Shown here: positions 26,545 to 35,108 of the stretch, piece after piece
Layout of the letters: each line of letters opens with the position of its first letter
Numbering within the stretch: position 1 is the first letter of the stretch
Origin: Neobacillus terrae
GTDB lineage: Bacteria; Bacillota; Bacilli; Bacillales; Cytobacillaceae
DNA: 64,000 nucleotides
NCBI RefSeq assembly: GCF_011393025.1
Contig: NZ_JAAOEO010000008.1
Coordinates: forward strand, 1 to 64,000
Direction of reading: 5' to 3'
Notes under the pieces: model-generated
What the model saw: only the letters and a program-made list of their open reading frames with translations
Told to the model about the DNA's origin: nothing
Databases searched by the model: none
Made by a program: the position numbers and the translations under genes

Positions 26545-26700
26545 GTGCATTCCGATATAAATACGTGCATTTCCTCCTTGAAATCGTGCATTCCTTTTTC
26601 AACTCCGTGCATTTCCTTTCTGAAATCGTGCATTCTTTCCTCGATTTCGTGCATTTCTTCCTCGAAATCGTGCATTCTTTTCCTAAAATGATGAATTTCC
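26545..26700 (-). repeat. GTGCAT-type 21-nt array, element copy 1
   Basis: GTGCAT (ATGCAC on the minus strand) recurs at 26545, 26565, 26586, 26607, 26628, 26649 and 26670, with a variant at 26691. Spacing is 21 nt except 20 nt at the distal end. Unit, leader (26701-26831) and tail (ATGCACACCAA) are homologous to 62748-63074 in the same relative order. A minus-strand frame would encode MH-initiated heptads, but this does not establish a gene. Confidence 0.88.
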
Positions 26701-26831
26701 CATTTAAATTTTAAAAATATCTTTCTCACAGTCTATTTTTAGTGTTTTTCCTGTAAAACTATCTTCATTTAATGAGTAGCTAGACGTTTTTACATAAATA
26801 AATTTCAAAAAAACATAAAGAATGTGAGATT
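26701..26831 (-). repeat. Conserved leader of the array element, copy 1
   Basis: About 130 bp aligning, on the opposite strand, to 62748-62882. Shared blocks are AATAGACTGTGAGAAAGATA (one mismatch), AATTTAAATGGGAAATTCA, GTAAAACTATCTTC and AATTTCAAAAAAACATAAA (one mismatch). It sits between the array and the NERD gene start in both copies, so it may hold a divergent promoter. Confidence 0.85.
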
Positions 26832-26888
26832 TTGTTTGTTAAAGAAGCTTCCCCTTACAAGCTACTCACAAAATTCGAAAACTTTTAA
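26832..26888 (+). pseudogene. Truncated NERD-gene start, 18 codons
   Basis: TTG start, then FVKEASPYKLLTKFENF and a stop. The first seven residues equal those of the NERD protein at 61779-62747 (FVKEASPSQLLLKL), and base identity continues to about 26876, then ends. The rest of the gene is missing, so this is the stub left after deletion or partial duplication of the element. Confidence 0.8.
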
Positions 26889-27105
26889 TTACCATTAAAA
26901 AGGACCAGTTTCTGGCCGGTACCCCACAATTTCGCTAGAAAAAAACATCTACCTCATTTTGTGAAACTTCACTTTTTCCTATCCCGTTCCCTTTCAGAAC
27001 TCCTTCTAGCCAGCCTGTTTTCTCTTGTAAGTTCTTGATGTCCGATAGTATGATAGTTAGGCGTTATTTAAGTTTCAAGTTAGCTGTATGAAATGAGGAT
27101 TTTTG
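26889..27105. other. Gap upstream of the MFS gene
   Basis: No gene or known RNA is visible. It should hold the promoter of the transporter at 27106. Confidence 0.4.
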
Positions 27106-28380
27106 ATGAGAATTAGAGATTGGGATTCAAATTTAAAGGTTCGCCTTTTTGGCGAAGCGTTAATGAATATAACCTTTTGGATGTTTTTTCCGTTTTTGAC
27201 GATTTATTTTTCCGATGAGTTTGGAAAAAACAAAGCCGGTTTATTGCTTATTTTTTCGCAGATCTTTTCCGTTTTTGCCAATCTGCTTGGGGGATATTGC
27301 GCTGACCGCTTTGGACGAAAAAGAATGATGGTTATCTCCTCTATTGGTCAAGGGTTAGCTTTCGCTGGATTTGGCTTGGCGAATTCCCCTTGGCTTCATG
27401 CCCCCTGGATCAGCTTTATCTGCTTCGCAGTTGCGGGAGTTTTTGGATCCATCTATTGGCCAGCAAGCCAGGCAATGGTTGCGGATGTAGTTGAGGAAAA
27501 GGACAGAAGCTCTGTTTTTGCCATATTTTATACTTCAATCAATATTGCTGTTGTCTGCGGTCCGATTTTGGGTGCCATCTTTTATGTCCGCTACCCTTTT
27601 CAAGTAATGCTCATTGCCGGAGTTGTTTGTATCCTCCTAGGTTTCGTTCTGACGAAGTGGACACGGGAAACCGTCCCAGCCATAAAAAAGGAATGGGACA
27701 ATGAAGGAAAGTGGTATTACTTTTTACGAAATCAAATACGTGACTATGCTGTTATTATTAAAGATAAAACATTCCTATTGTTCATTATTGCAGGCGTAAT
27801 TGCAGGCCAAACCTTTATGCAGCTGGATTTGCTTCTGCCTGTTTATATAAAAGACACCGTAGGAACTCAGACATTGTTATCTTTGGGACGCTGGTCATTT
27901 GAAGTAAAAGGGGCACAGGCATTTGGTATCGTTCTTTCAGAAAATGGATTGTTGGTCGCATTACTAACAGTCTATGTAACCAAATGGATGTTAAAATACA
28001 AAGAACGAAATGTTTTTGTTGCAGCCTCTCTTTTCTATGCTGCGGCTATCCTTTATTTCGGCCAAACCAAATGGATTTGGGGACTTATTTTTGCAATGGC
28101 ATTGTTCACTTTCGGAGAATTAATGACCGCTGGTCTCCAGCAAAGCTTTGTTTCAAAGTTGGCGCCCAAGCATATGAGAGGCCAATACTTTGCTGCTGCG
28201 AGCCTTAGGTATACAATGGGAAGGACCATCGCTCCCCTATCCATTCCAATGACCACCTGGGTTGGATACCACTGGACATTCTTTGCACTATTTTTATTGT
28301 CACTGGCCAGTGCGGGAATTTATTGGTTCATGTTTATGATTTTTGAAAAGAATAGAAAAAAAGCAATGGGGCTGCAATAA
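27106..28380 (+). CDS. MFS transporter
   Basis: 424 residues with 12 predicted helices. The loop 2-3 signature GGYCADRFGRKRMM and QAMVADVVEEKDRSS are major-facilitator motifs of the drug:proton antiporter type. A long cytosolic linker (about 190-225) joins the halves. ATG 27106 follows GAGGAT; a TTG codon directly before it is an alternative start. The substrate is unknown; multidrug efflux is only a guess. A short hairpin overlapping the stop ends the transcript. Confidence 0.85.
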   Translation: MRIRDWDSNLKVRLFGEALMNITFWMFFPFLTIYFSDEFGKNKAGLLLIFSQIFSVFANLLGGYCADRFGRKRMMVISSIGQGLAFAGFGLANSPWLHAPWISFICFAVAGVFGSIYWPASQAMVADVVEEKDRSSVFAIFYTSINIAVVCGPILGAIFYVRYPFQVMLIAGVVCILLGFVLTKWTRETVPAIKKEWDNEGKWYYFLRNQIRDYAVIIKDKTFLLFIIAGVIAGQTFMQLDLLLPVYIKDTVGTQTLLSLGRWSFEVKGAQAFGIVLSENGLLVALLTVYVTKWMLKYKERNVFVAASLFYAAAILYFGQTKWIWGLIFAMALFTFGELMTAGLQQSFVSKLAPKHMRGQYFAAASLRYTMGRTIAPLSIPMTTWVGYHWTFFALFLLSLASAGIYWFMFMIFEKNRKKAMGLQ

Positions 28381-28392
28381 GCCCTTTTTTTA
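28367..28392 (+). terminator. MFS gene terminator
   Basis: GGGCT-gcaata-AGCCC followed by TTTTTTATT, overlapping the stop codon. Confidence 0.7.
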
Positions 28393-28481
28393 TTACATAG
28401 CTTCCGCGGTTGAATAGGTTTCTTTTTACAGATAAAAAAGATACAATTAAATATGAAAATTCCGTTAAAGGAGACAAAACA

Positions 28482-29714
28482 ATGAGTGACTTTCAAAAGA
28501 ACCTGGAAAAATACGCTGAGCTTGCCGTTAAGGTTGGCGTTAATGTTCAAAAAGGACAAACATTAGTAGTAAATACCACACTTGATGCAGCTGAATTTGT
28601 TCGTTTAGTCGTAAAAAAGGCATATGAAGCTGGTGCACAAAATGTGGTTGTGAACTGGAATGACGATACCGTCAATCGTACAAAATATGATCTTGCTCCA
28701 GAGGAAGCATTTACTGAGTACCCAGTTTGGCGTGCAAAAGAAACGGAAGAACTCGCTGAAAAAGGTGCAGCGTTTATGTCCATTGTTTCTTCAAGTCCCG
28801 ACCTTCTCAAAGGGGTAAACCCAGAAAGAATCGCAACTTTCCAAAAAGCGGCTGGAAAAGCACTGTCTAAATATCGTCAATACATACAGTCAGATAAGGT
28901 TAGCTGGACCGTTATAGCTGCTCCTTCATCAGACTGGGCTGCAAAGGTTTTTCCTGAAGCTAATCAAGAAGAACAAGTCAGCAAGCTTTGGGATGCCATT
29001 TTTACAGCAACTCGTGTTTATCATGAGGATCCTGTAGAAGCATGGAAAAATCATGATAAAACTCTTCATGAAAAAGCTACCTACCTTAACGATAAACGTT
29101 ACCAGAAGCTTGTTTACAAAGCTCCAGGTACTGATTTGACCATTGAACTTCCCAAAGGACATATCTGGGTTGGTGCAGGAAGCATAAATGAAAGCGGCCA
29201 TGAATTTATGGCAAACATGCCAACCGAGGAAGTATTTACAGTTCCTTTAAAAACTGGTGTAAATGGAGTTGTTTCAAGCACCAAGCCACTCAGCTACGGT
29301 GGTAATATCATCGATAAGTTTTCCGTTACTTTTGAGAATGGCCGTATTGTAGATGTAAAAGCAGAAGCAGGAGAAGAAATTCTTAAAAGACTTGTTGAAA
29401 CAGATGAGGGGTCTCATTATCTTGGAGAAGTTGCATTAGTCCCTTATAATTCTCCCATTTCTCAATCGAATGTATTATTCTTTAATACATTATTTGATGA
29501 AAACGCTTCGAACCACCTGGCAATTGGAAGCGCGTATGCTTTTTGTGTGGAAGGCGGCAAAAAAATGTCCTCTGTGGAACTAGAAAAAGCTGGCTTAAAT
29601 CAAAGTCTTACACATGTGGACTTCATGATTGGCTCTGCTGAAATGGACATTGACGGAGTGACTGAAGACGGTACATCTGAAGCCATTTTCCGTAATGGAA
29701 GCTGGGCATTCTAA
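28482..29714 (+). CDS. ampS: Aminopeptidase AmpS (M29 family)
   Basis: 410 residues, the length of B. subtilis AmpS. M29 leucyl-type metallo-aminopeptidase using two metal ions. Visible family stretches are GVNVQKGQTLVV, VVVNWNDD, the glutamate-containing NMPTEEVFT, DEGSHYLGEVALVP, NHLAIGSAY and THVDFMIGSAEMDIDG, which supply the Glu/His/Asp ligands. ATG 28482 follows AAAGGAG by eight bases. Monocistronic; the terminator follows at once. It probably trims peptides in the cytosol. Confidence 0.93.
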   Translation: MSDFQKNLEKYAELAVKVGVNVQKGQTLVVNTTLDAAEFVRLVVKKAYEAGAQNVVVNWNDDTVNRTKYDLAPEEAFTEYPVWRAKETEELAEKGAAFMSIVSSSPDLLKGVNPERIATFQKAAGKALSKYRQYIQSDKVSWTVIAAPSSDWAAKVFPEANQEEQVSKLWDAIFTATRVYHEDPVEAWKNHDKTLHEKATYLNDKRYQKLVYKAPGTDLTIELPKGHIWVGAGSINESGHEFMANMPTEEVFTVPLKTGVNGVVSSTKPLSYGGNIIDKFSVTFENGRIVDVKAEAGEEILKRLVETDEGSHYLGEVALVPYNSPISQSNVLFFNTLFDENASNHLAIGSAYAFCVEGGKKMSSVELEKAGLNQSLTHVDFMIGSAEMDIDGVTEDGTSEAIFRNGSWAF

Positions 29715-29742
29715 AAATTAATCAAACGTTTGATTAATTTTT
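29715..29742 (+). terminator. ampS terminator
   Basis: AATTAATCAAAC-GTTTGATTAATT followed by TTTT. Confidence 0.85.
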
Positions 29743-29756
29743 TAAAGCGGCTTTGC

Positions 29757-29960
29757 CTGGCGTTTGGGCATATCCACCTCAACTCGGGCAAACACTTTAT
29801 TAAGCGGTTATTGCTCTGGTAAGTTGTGCATTTAAGGATTAACTCGGGCATTTCCTTTGTGAAAACGTGCATTCTCTTTGTAAATTTGTGCATTTCCTTC
29901 GAAGATTCGTGCATTCTCTTTGTAAATTCGTGCATTCCCCATAGAAACCCGTGCATTTGC
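29757..29960 (-). repeat. GTGCAT-type 21-nt array, third locus
   Basis: GTGCATT occurs at about 29825, then GGGCATT, then five GTGCAT units, ending near 29955; spacing is 21 nt, with one 20-nt step. Degenerate GGGCA units extend left to about 29767. Units alternate TCTCTTTGTAAATT-like and TCCTTCGAAGAT-like fillers. It lacks the leader and NERD start of the other two loci. Confidence 0.8.
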
Positions 29961-30145
29961 ATGAAAACTATAGGGTATATTCCCTGTTTAGAGACAATAT
30001 CTCCGTATAGAATCGTTATTTTTTATAAAAAAGATGACTCTTTTAAGGTAAAATACAAACTTTTCTTAGAAAATCTTGAATTTCATGGCTGATTCTTATA
30101 AAAATTAATTAAAGATACCTAAATGGGTATACACCATTCACATCA
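29961..30145. other. Gap right of the third array
   Basis: No gene is visible. One AGGTAAAATAC stretch near 30046 is unassigned. Confidence 0.35.
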
Positions 30146-30181
30146 AAAAAAAGGCTTCCCGCCATGGGGAAGCCTCTTTTT
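30146..30181 (-). terminator. Terminator of the DUF6230 operon
   Basis: On the minus strand AGAGGCTTCCCCATGGCGGGAAGCC followed by eight T. Confidence 0.85.
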
Positions 30182-31657
30182 CTATGGCTTATAAATGATA
30201 GTACCGTCTTTCTGGCTTGAAATTTGTTCACGCATTTTTTCTAGTTCTTTCATTGGATCACTGAGCAGCTTTTTGCCGAATATGTTTAACAGGCCCAGCG
30301 ATTTCAGCAATGAATCGTCCCATTTTTTAATGGTATCCTTCAGGCTAGTTGTGCTGCACATATCCTCAAGTGTTTTTTTGTTGGCGATTGCACCATTAAT
30401 TAACGTTAGAGCATTTTCCTTGGTGATTTGTCCGCCCGAGCTGCTGATTTGGCTGCAGGTTGCGTCAATTTTTTGCTGGGCTGTCTGAACAGTAGTGGTG
30501 ACGACCTTCTGAGTCGTTTGTGTCGTCGTTTGAACCACTGGCTTTACTGTCTCCTGGACAGGCAGAGTAACTTTTTCAGCAGTCTTAGAAATTGGTTTGG
30601 TTACAGGGTCGAGCTTAGCTGCAGTCTCTCCAACTTTGTCTGTAACAGGTTTAACGACAGGATCAAGCTTTTTGACTGTGTCATTTACCTTATCTTTAAC
30701 AGGGTCAAGTGGTTTCGTAACCTCTCCAATGGTATCTGTTACGGGCTTCAATGGCTTCGTAACTTCTCCGATAGTATCTGTCACTGGTTTCAATGGCTTC
30801 GTAACTTCTCCGATAGTATCTGTCACTGGTTTCAATGGCTTCGTAACTTCTCCGATGGTATCTGTTACTGGCTCCAGCGGTTTGGTCACCTCTCCAATAA
30901 AATCAGTAACTGGTACAAGTGGCTGGGTTATCGCTCCGATTGTTCCTTGGACAGGATTGGTTATAACATCTGCTATATCAATCGCTTTTTTAAGATCCTG
31001 GTCCAGTTTAGCAGTATCTCCAATAGAACCTTCTTTTGCAGGATCATCACAAGTTAGTGGGAGATGGCTGCTGTTTATATTCTTAATCTCGCTGTCTATT
31101 TGATTAGCAGGCAGACCGGCAAGTTCCTTTAGAATTTTAACGGTGTCCGGTTTATCAGGGCCAACACTTCCTGATACCGTTTCCAATTTTAGTTGATCGA
31201 TATTACTATCCACCGAGTTCATATAGTGGGCAACCATAACTACATTATTCATGCCCGCTTCCGGCTCAGGCATCAACGCCTTTATACAAGCTCCCTGAAA
31301 AGTGATTGCAGAGGTGTCCACAGTCATCCCCTTTACGGTAACCGGACCCGAAGCTTTTAAGCTAATACTAATAGGTCCGTTTTCAGTTTGGATTTTCTTG
31401 GTCAGCCTCATTCCATAGATAGTTGCAGATTTATATTGGAATCGAAGCATAGGTTTTCCGCTCGAAGAAGATGTTTCCTGTCTTATAATGGTGGCACTCA
31501 TTCCACTTCCGACCACCCTGTCCGCCTGGATGATAAACCCATCTGATGCCTGGACAGCCGCCTTCACGGAAGTGCCCATTGAAAAAGCGGTGAGGAATAA
31601 TAGCTGGACACAAATGCCGAACAGAAACCCTTTGTTTTTTATTATTTGCCTCCACAT
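30182..31657 (-). CDS. Secreted protein with 14-residue proline-rich repeats
   Basis: 491 residues. A signal peptide (about 1-31, ending SVKAA) leads a folded domain (about 35-205) that resembles the DUF6230-type partner two genes upstream in layout. Then come about six copies of a 14-residue unit PVTDTIGEVTKPLK (about 250-330), degenerate valine/lysine/threonine-rich repeats (about 330-400), and a helical C-terminus with two cysteines. The repeats would form an extended or helical wall-spanning rod. ATG 31657 follows AAAGGAGAT. Third gene of an operon with the DUF6230 and DUF6114 proteins. No known enzyme motif. Confidence 0.8.
   Translation of the reverse strand: MWRQIIKNKGFLFGICVQLLFLTAFSMGTSVKAAVQASDGFIIQADRVVGSGMSATIIRQETSSSSGKPMLRFQYKSATIYGMRLTKKIQTENGPISISLKASGPVTVKGMTVDTSAITFQGACIKALMPEPEAGMNNVVMVAHYMNSVDSNIDQLKLETVSGSVGPDKPDTVKILKELAGLPANQIDSEIKNINSSHLPLTCDDPAKEGSIGDTAKLDQDLKKAIDIADVITNPVQGTIGAITQPLVPVTDFIGEVTKPLEPVTDTIGEVTKPLKPVTDTIGEVTKPLKPVTDTIGEVTKPLKPVTDTIGEVTKPLDPVKDKVNDTVKKLDPVVKPVTDKVGETAAKLDPVTKPISKTAEKVTLPVQETVKPVVQTTTQTTQKVVTTTVQTAQQKIDATCSQISSSGGQITKENALTLINGAIANKKTLEDMCSTTSLKDTIKKWDDSLLKSLGLLNIFGKKLLSDPMKELEKMREQISSQKDGTIIYKP
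30702..30911 (-). repeat. Five tandem 42-bp repeats inside the secreted-protein gene
   Basis: Units start at 30702, 30744, 30786, 30828 and 30870. The second and third are almost identical base for base, including synonymous positions, which points to recent unit duplication. Confidence 0.85.
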
Positions 31658-31670
31658 ATACCTATCTCCT

Positions 31671-32069
31671 TTAACCAGTGTGAGCCGTAGTCTTAGAGAT
31701 TTTGGCAGACGGCTGCTTCTCTGGAACTGCTTCAGCCGCAGGCACCAGCCTCCAGGCAATCAGCAGTGAACCGCCTATAATTCCAAAGAGAGTACCAAAG
31801 AGAAATCCTCCCAGTGCTCCAATAACCGATAGAACAGATAAAAAGATAGTAAAAATCCCAAGCAGCTTTGAAGAATTGGGAAAAAAGAGTGCCAGGATTC
31901 CAATTAAGGTAATCAGCCCTCCAAACAGAAGGCCAATCACTGCCATTGAACCGGGCAGGAACGCGCTTAGGTAAAGGTTCGTTGGAACCCAGAGAATCAT
32001 CAGGCCACTAATAATAGTAATTAACGCTCCCCATAATGGCCGGGTTTTCCTCCATTTTTTCTTTCCCAT
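31671..32069 (-). CDS. DUF6114 membrane protein
   Basis: 132 residues: a basic start (GKKKWRKTRP), then four membrane helices (about 12-30, 37-57, 60-80, 85-107) rich in Gly/Leu/Ile, and a polar tail. The RPLWGALITIISGLMILWVP opening fits DUF6114, which pairs with DUF6230 in actinomycetes and bacilli. AGGGAAGA precedes the ATG at a longish distance. It lies 17 bp after the DUF6230 gene and 13 bp before the repeat protein, so it is mid-operon. Function unknown; a membrane platform for the two exported partners is an inference. Confidence 0.75.
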   Translation of the reverse strand: MGKKKWRKTRPLWGALITIISGLMILWVPTNLYLSAFLPGSMAVIGLLFGGLITLIGILALFFPNSSKLLGIFTIFLSVLSVIGALGGFLFGTLFGIIGGSLLIAWRLVPAAEAVPEKQPSAKISKTTAHTG

Positions 32070-32086
32070 CTATTAGTTCTTCCCTT

Positions 32087-32659
32087 CTATTTTTTAATCC
32101 GTTCGACTGTCAGTTTCATTCCGTTCATACTCATAGTTTTTTGAAATAAATAATGTGTTTTGAGCTTGGCCTTTTCTAAAGTAATATTTGAAGATGTTTG
32201 CTGGAATTGTTTTGTCCAATCGTCATTTTTCTTTTCCTGCAAAGTTAGGTTTTGGAATTTGGCATTCGCTTCAATAAGCCCGGCATCCTGCTGGAGTCCC
32301 GTGATTTGTACTGGCTGTGATGACACTATATTTACTCGAATCCATTGTCCGCCTACCTGAAAATCTTTGTATAAGTGCAAATTATTAATTGTGAGATTAT
32401 CAATTAAATTTGTTCCTTGGGGAGCAGAAGTTTCACGGCTTGTTTCTCCCATTTTAGGATAAAATTTATAACCGGTTCCTACCAATTTATCAAACTCAAC
32501 ATAGAAGTCCCCTACTCCTGCAATTGGAACTGCATACGCTACCCCGGAAAGGCCAAATGTTACTAAAAGAAGCCCAAGCAGGAGCACACCACTTGCCAGC
32601 GATGACCAAAACACCTTCTTATTTGTTGAACCCTCAACCAACTGAATCACATTTTCCAT
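32087..32659 (-). CDS. DUF6230 exported protein
   Basis: 190 residues with one N-terminal membrane helix or signal (about 17-43), then a beta-rich exported domain with GVGDFYVEFDKLVGTGYKF and NLHLYKDF. This fits DUF6230; actinomycete relatives are sometimes mislabelled cholesterol esterase, and no catalytic triad is visible here. AAAGGAGG six bases before ATG 32659 marks it as the first gene of the operon. It is divergent from the GAF-LuxR regulator, a likely controller. Confidence 0.75.
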   Translation of the reverse strand: MENVIQLVEGSTNKKVFWSSLASGVLLLGLLLVTFGLSGVAYAVPIAGVGDFYVEFDKLVGTGYKFYPKMGETSRETSAPQGTNLIDNLTINNLHLYKDFQVGGQWIRVNIVSSQPVQITGLQQDAGLIEANAKFQNLTLQEKKNDDWTKQFQQTSSNITLEKAKLKTHYLFQKTMSMNGMKLTVERIKK

Positions 32660-32872
32660 TTTTGTCCTCCTTTTACTATTTTAAATTTTTTGAAAATTAC
32701 CTTTTTATTAACATTACCCTGCTTTCTTTAAAACTACTACTACGGAAAATATCGTGAAAATAGTTTACCCCCCGTCACTTGTCGGGTAAATAAAATTACT
32801 GCTACACTCATATCCAGAAAAAGGTAATCGTATCTTTTGATAACAGTCAAAAGGTAAATAAGGAGGAAGGAA

Positions 32873-34342
32873 ATGGAACGGAAAGTTGAACAGCTGGTCA
32901 TGCAGGGAATTTCTATATTAGCAACATTAGAAAAACCCTTTATGAAAGATTGGAATTTAATCTTTTCCACCTTGAAAAAACGCAATTATTCCTTAGTAAG
33001 TGAATTAAACATGCTCCTTCGTTTTGGATTTCAACAGCTTTCAAAAAAGCCGCCAGAGAACGCTGACTCCTTTATTTTTTCTTTAATGGCAGAATGGAGA
33101 AAGAACTTTTCGATTCATTCTCAGGATGTTGAAGCTTTTTTTCTCGTAACCTTAATTGAAAACCTATTCCATAAATGTCTGGCTGACAGACCAGGTACAA
33201 CTTTTCTTCAGCATCAGGCTATTCAGTCCTTTTTTTCTCGTACTCTCGATCAGGTATTATTAGAACAGGACACGGAGGATCATATAGAAAAATGGGCAAA
33301 GATGATCATAGCAACAAATATCATCCCTATGAAGTGGCTTGCAGTAGTAAAGGAAGATCGAAGTGATATAAGAGTAGAAAAGGTCGTTTGTTCAAATGAT
33401 TATCCTGTTCCTCAACCATTAATTGATATGTGTACTGGTCTTAAAGCTGGTGAAATGAACGTCCTTACGGTTGCTGTTTCCAGACTTCTTGACCCACTAG
33501 CGGGAGATTCTAATGTTATTAAGATACCTTGCTTGAATGACACTCTTCTTATGTGTGTACAGGATTCTGCCACAGAGGTTTCCAGCCAGCAAATGGAATT
33601 CGTCAGTAGAATGTATCTTCGACAGAGAAAACTTCATCAGCTTGAAGCAAAAATGGAATGGAAAGATGCCGCTCTTCTATTTTTACAGCGGTTAGTAGGT
33701 GTGCAGGATGCAGAATCTGTATTAGAAGCCATAACTGAAGGGCTCACAGATTATATGCCCTTTAAACGCTGCTCCCTCTATTTATACTCACCGGATGAAC
33801 GGAAGAAAAAGGGGCAGTACGTAAACGAAGATGGCTTTTCTCTTCCTCTATCAAAAGATTATCTGGATGCTTTGACCCATGCTCAGCCACTTTATTTTTC
33901 GAATGCTTCCGCAGCCTTGCCTGAAACATATATACAGGAACATAGAATGAAATCACTTGTTATTCTCCCGCTATTTTTCCAATCAAAAAACCAGCTGCTC
34001 GGGCTGGCTCTTCTCGATCAGGGTGAAGCTTCGGAATTTGGGGTAAGCCACCAAACGTTAACCGGACTAATAAAATTTGGCCAGTTTGCTGGTGAAACTC
34101 TCTATCCCTATTGGAGAGAAGCTCTTCATTTGTTTGGTAAGCAAAAGGGCCTTTTATCAGAAAGAGAAAAAGAAGTTTTGAAACTGATGGCCGAAGGGCT
34201 ATCAATCAATGAAGCTGCAAAACAGCTTCATCTAAGCAGCTATACGGTCCGCGATTATGTATCTTCTATTATTCAAAAACTCGATGCAAAAAATCGAACC
34301 GACGCTGCAGTTAAAGCCTTAAAAATGAAGCTAATTTCATAG
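32873..34342 (+). CDS. GAF/LuxR-type transcriptional regulator
   Basis: 489 residues. An N-terminal helical region of unknown type (about 1-250), a GAF-like sensor (about 265-405, with KRCSLYLYSPDERKK and SLVILPLFF), and a C-terminal LuxR helix-turn-helix (about 425-489: LLSEREKEVLKLMAEGLS, then NEAAKQLHLSSYTVRDYVSS). No receiver domain. AAGGAGGAAGGAA precedes the ATG. It faces the DUF6230 operon across a 213-bp gap, so it probably regulates that operon. The signal is unknown. Confidence 0.82.
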   Translation: MERKVEQLVMQGISILATLEKPFMKDWNLIFSTLKKRNYSLVSELNMLLRFGFQQLSKKPPENADSFIFSLMAEWRKNFSIHSQDVEAFFLVTLIENLFHKCLADRPGTTFLQHQAIQSFFSRTLDQVLLEQDTEDHIEKWAKMIIATNIIPMKWLAVVKEDRSDIRVEKVVCSNDYPVPQPLIDMCTGLKAGEMNVLTVAVSRLLDPLAGDSNVIKIPCLNDTLLMCVQDSATEVSSQQMEFVSRMYLRQRKLHQLEAKMEWKDAALLFLQRLVGVQDAESVLEAITEGLTDYMPFKRCSLYLYSPDERKKKGQYVNEDGFSLPLSKDYLDALTHAQPLYFSNASAALPETYIQEHRMKSLVILPLFFQSKNQLLGLALLDQGEASEFGVSHQTLTGLIKFGQFAGETLYPYWREALHLFGKQKGLLSEREKEVLKLMAEGLSINEAAKQLHLSSYTVRDYVSSIIQKLDAKNRTDAAVKALKMKLIS

Positions 34343-34490
34343 AAAATCGCAAGCGCCCGTTCAGTGAAGAAAATGCTCTAAATAAACTTCCTGGAGAACC
34401 TTCTTTGAATAAACACCACGCATCTTTGCGACACGCCGTACACTAGCTTCTTTGAATAGACTTGGGGCCCAGGAGCAAAGTATCTTATCC
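34343..34490 (+). repeat. Dispersed GCGCAAGCGCC repeat, copy 3
   Basis: Begins at the stop codon with AAAATCGCAAGCGCCCG and follows the 11575 copy through TAAACTTCCTG and CTTTGCGACACG to GGCCCAGGAGCA. Noncoding. Confidence 0.75.
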
Positions 34491-34496
34491 ATTAAA

Positions 34497-34532
34497 TAAA
34501 GCAGCTGCCCATTTGGGAAGCTGCTTTTGTTT
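34497..34532. terminator. Terminator between the LuxR gene and queF
   Basis: AGCAGCTGCCC-attt-GGGAAGCTGCT followed by TTTGTTTTT on the plus strand. Confidence 0.85.
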
Positions 34533-35030
34533 TTATCTATTATCTACTTTTTCAGGATACAAGTCGTGGTTCATTAAACGGTATTCAGCCATTTGTTCAT
34601 ATTTCGTGCCAGGCTTACCGTGGTTTGTGTAAGGGTCGATGGAAATACCGCCTCTTGGCGTAAATTTCCCCCATACTTCAATATATCTAGGATCCATTAG
34701 CTTGATTAAGTCGTTCATGATGATATTCATGCAGTCTTCGTGGAAATCACCGTGATTCCTAAAGCTGAAAAGATATAATTTTAATGATTTGCTTTCTACC
34801 ATTTTTTTATCAGGGATATAGCTGATGTAAATGGTGGCAAAATCAGGCTGTCCTGTTTTTGGGCAAAGGCTTGTAAATTCCGGAAAGTTCATTTTAACAA
34901 AATAATCCCGGTTTCCATGCTTATTTTCAAATGCTTCGAGTACATCAGGTGTGTAATCGAATAAGTATTTAGTGCCCTGATTCCCTAGAAGCGTAACGCC
35001 TTCCAGTTCTTCATCTGTTCTTCCTGCCAT
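34533..35030 (-). CDS. queF: NADPH-dependent 7-cyano-7-deazaguanine reductase QueF
   Basis: 165 residues, unimodular T-fold QueF. Reduces preQ0 to preQ1 in queuosine synthesis. The thioimide-forming Cys56 and proton donor Asp63 lie in [14 protein letters not shown]; the QueF motif [21 protein letters not shown] supplies NADPH and substrate contacts. ATG 35030 follows AAGGAGGC by seven bases; the 40 upstream codons in frame are leader. The leader carries a preQ1 riboswitch and terminator, so product feedback controls it. No other que gene is adjacent. Confidence 0.96.
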   Translation of the reverse strand: MAGRTDEELEGVTLLGNQGTKYLFDYTPDVLEAFENKHGNRDYFVKMNFPEFTSLCPKTGQPDFATIYISYIPDKKMVESKSLKLYLFSFRNHGDFHEDCMNIIMNDLIKLMDPRYIEVWGKFTPRGGISIDPYTNHGKPGTKYEQMAEYRLMNHDLYPEKVDNR

Positions 35031-35108
35031 TATAATTGCCTCCTTATAGTAAAACCGCATGAACAAAAGGAACAGGCATTCCAAACAAGAATTAATTCCT
35101 GTTAAAGA

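Noticed and set aside
26367..26729. Protein-coding gene of 120 residues made of MH heptads
   Set aside because: It overlaps the end of topB, and its apparent start lies in the leader, where the sister locus has a stop codon. Step length also varies by one base. No ribosome site supports it.
30428..31103. Plus-strand repeat proteins opposite the secreted gene
   Set aside because: They mirror the 42-bp repeats of the real minus-strand gene, which has the signal peptide and ribosome site.
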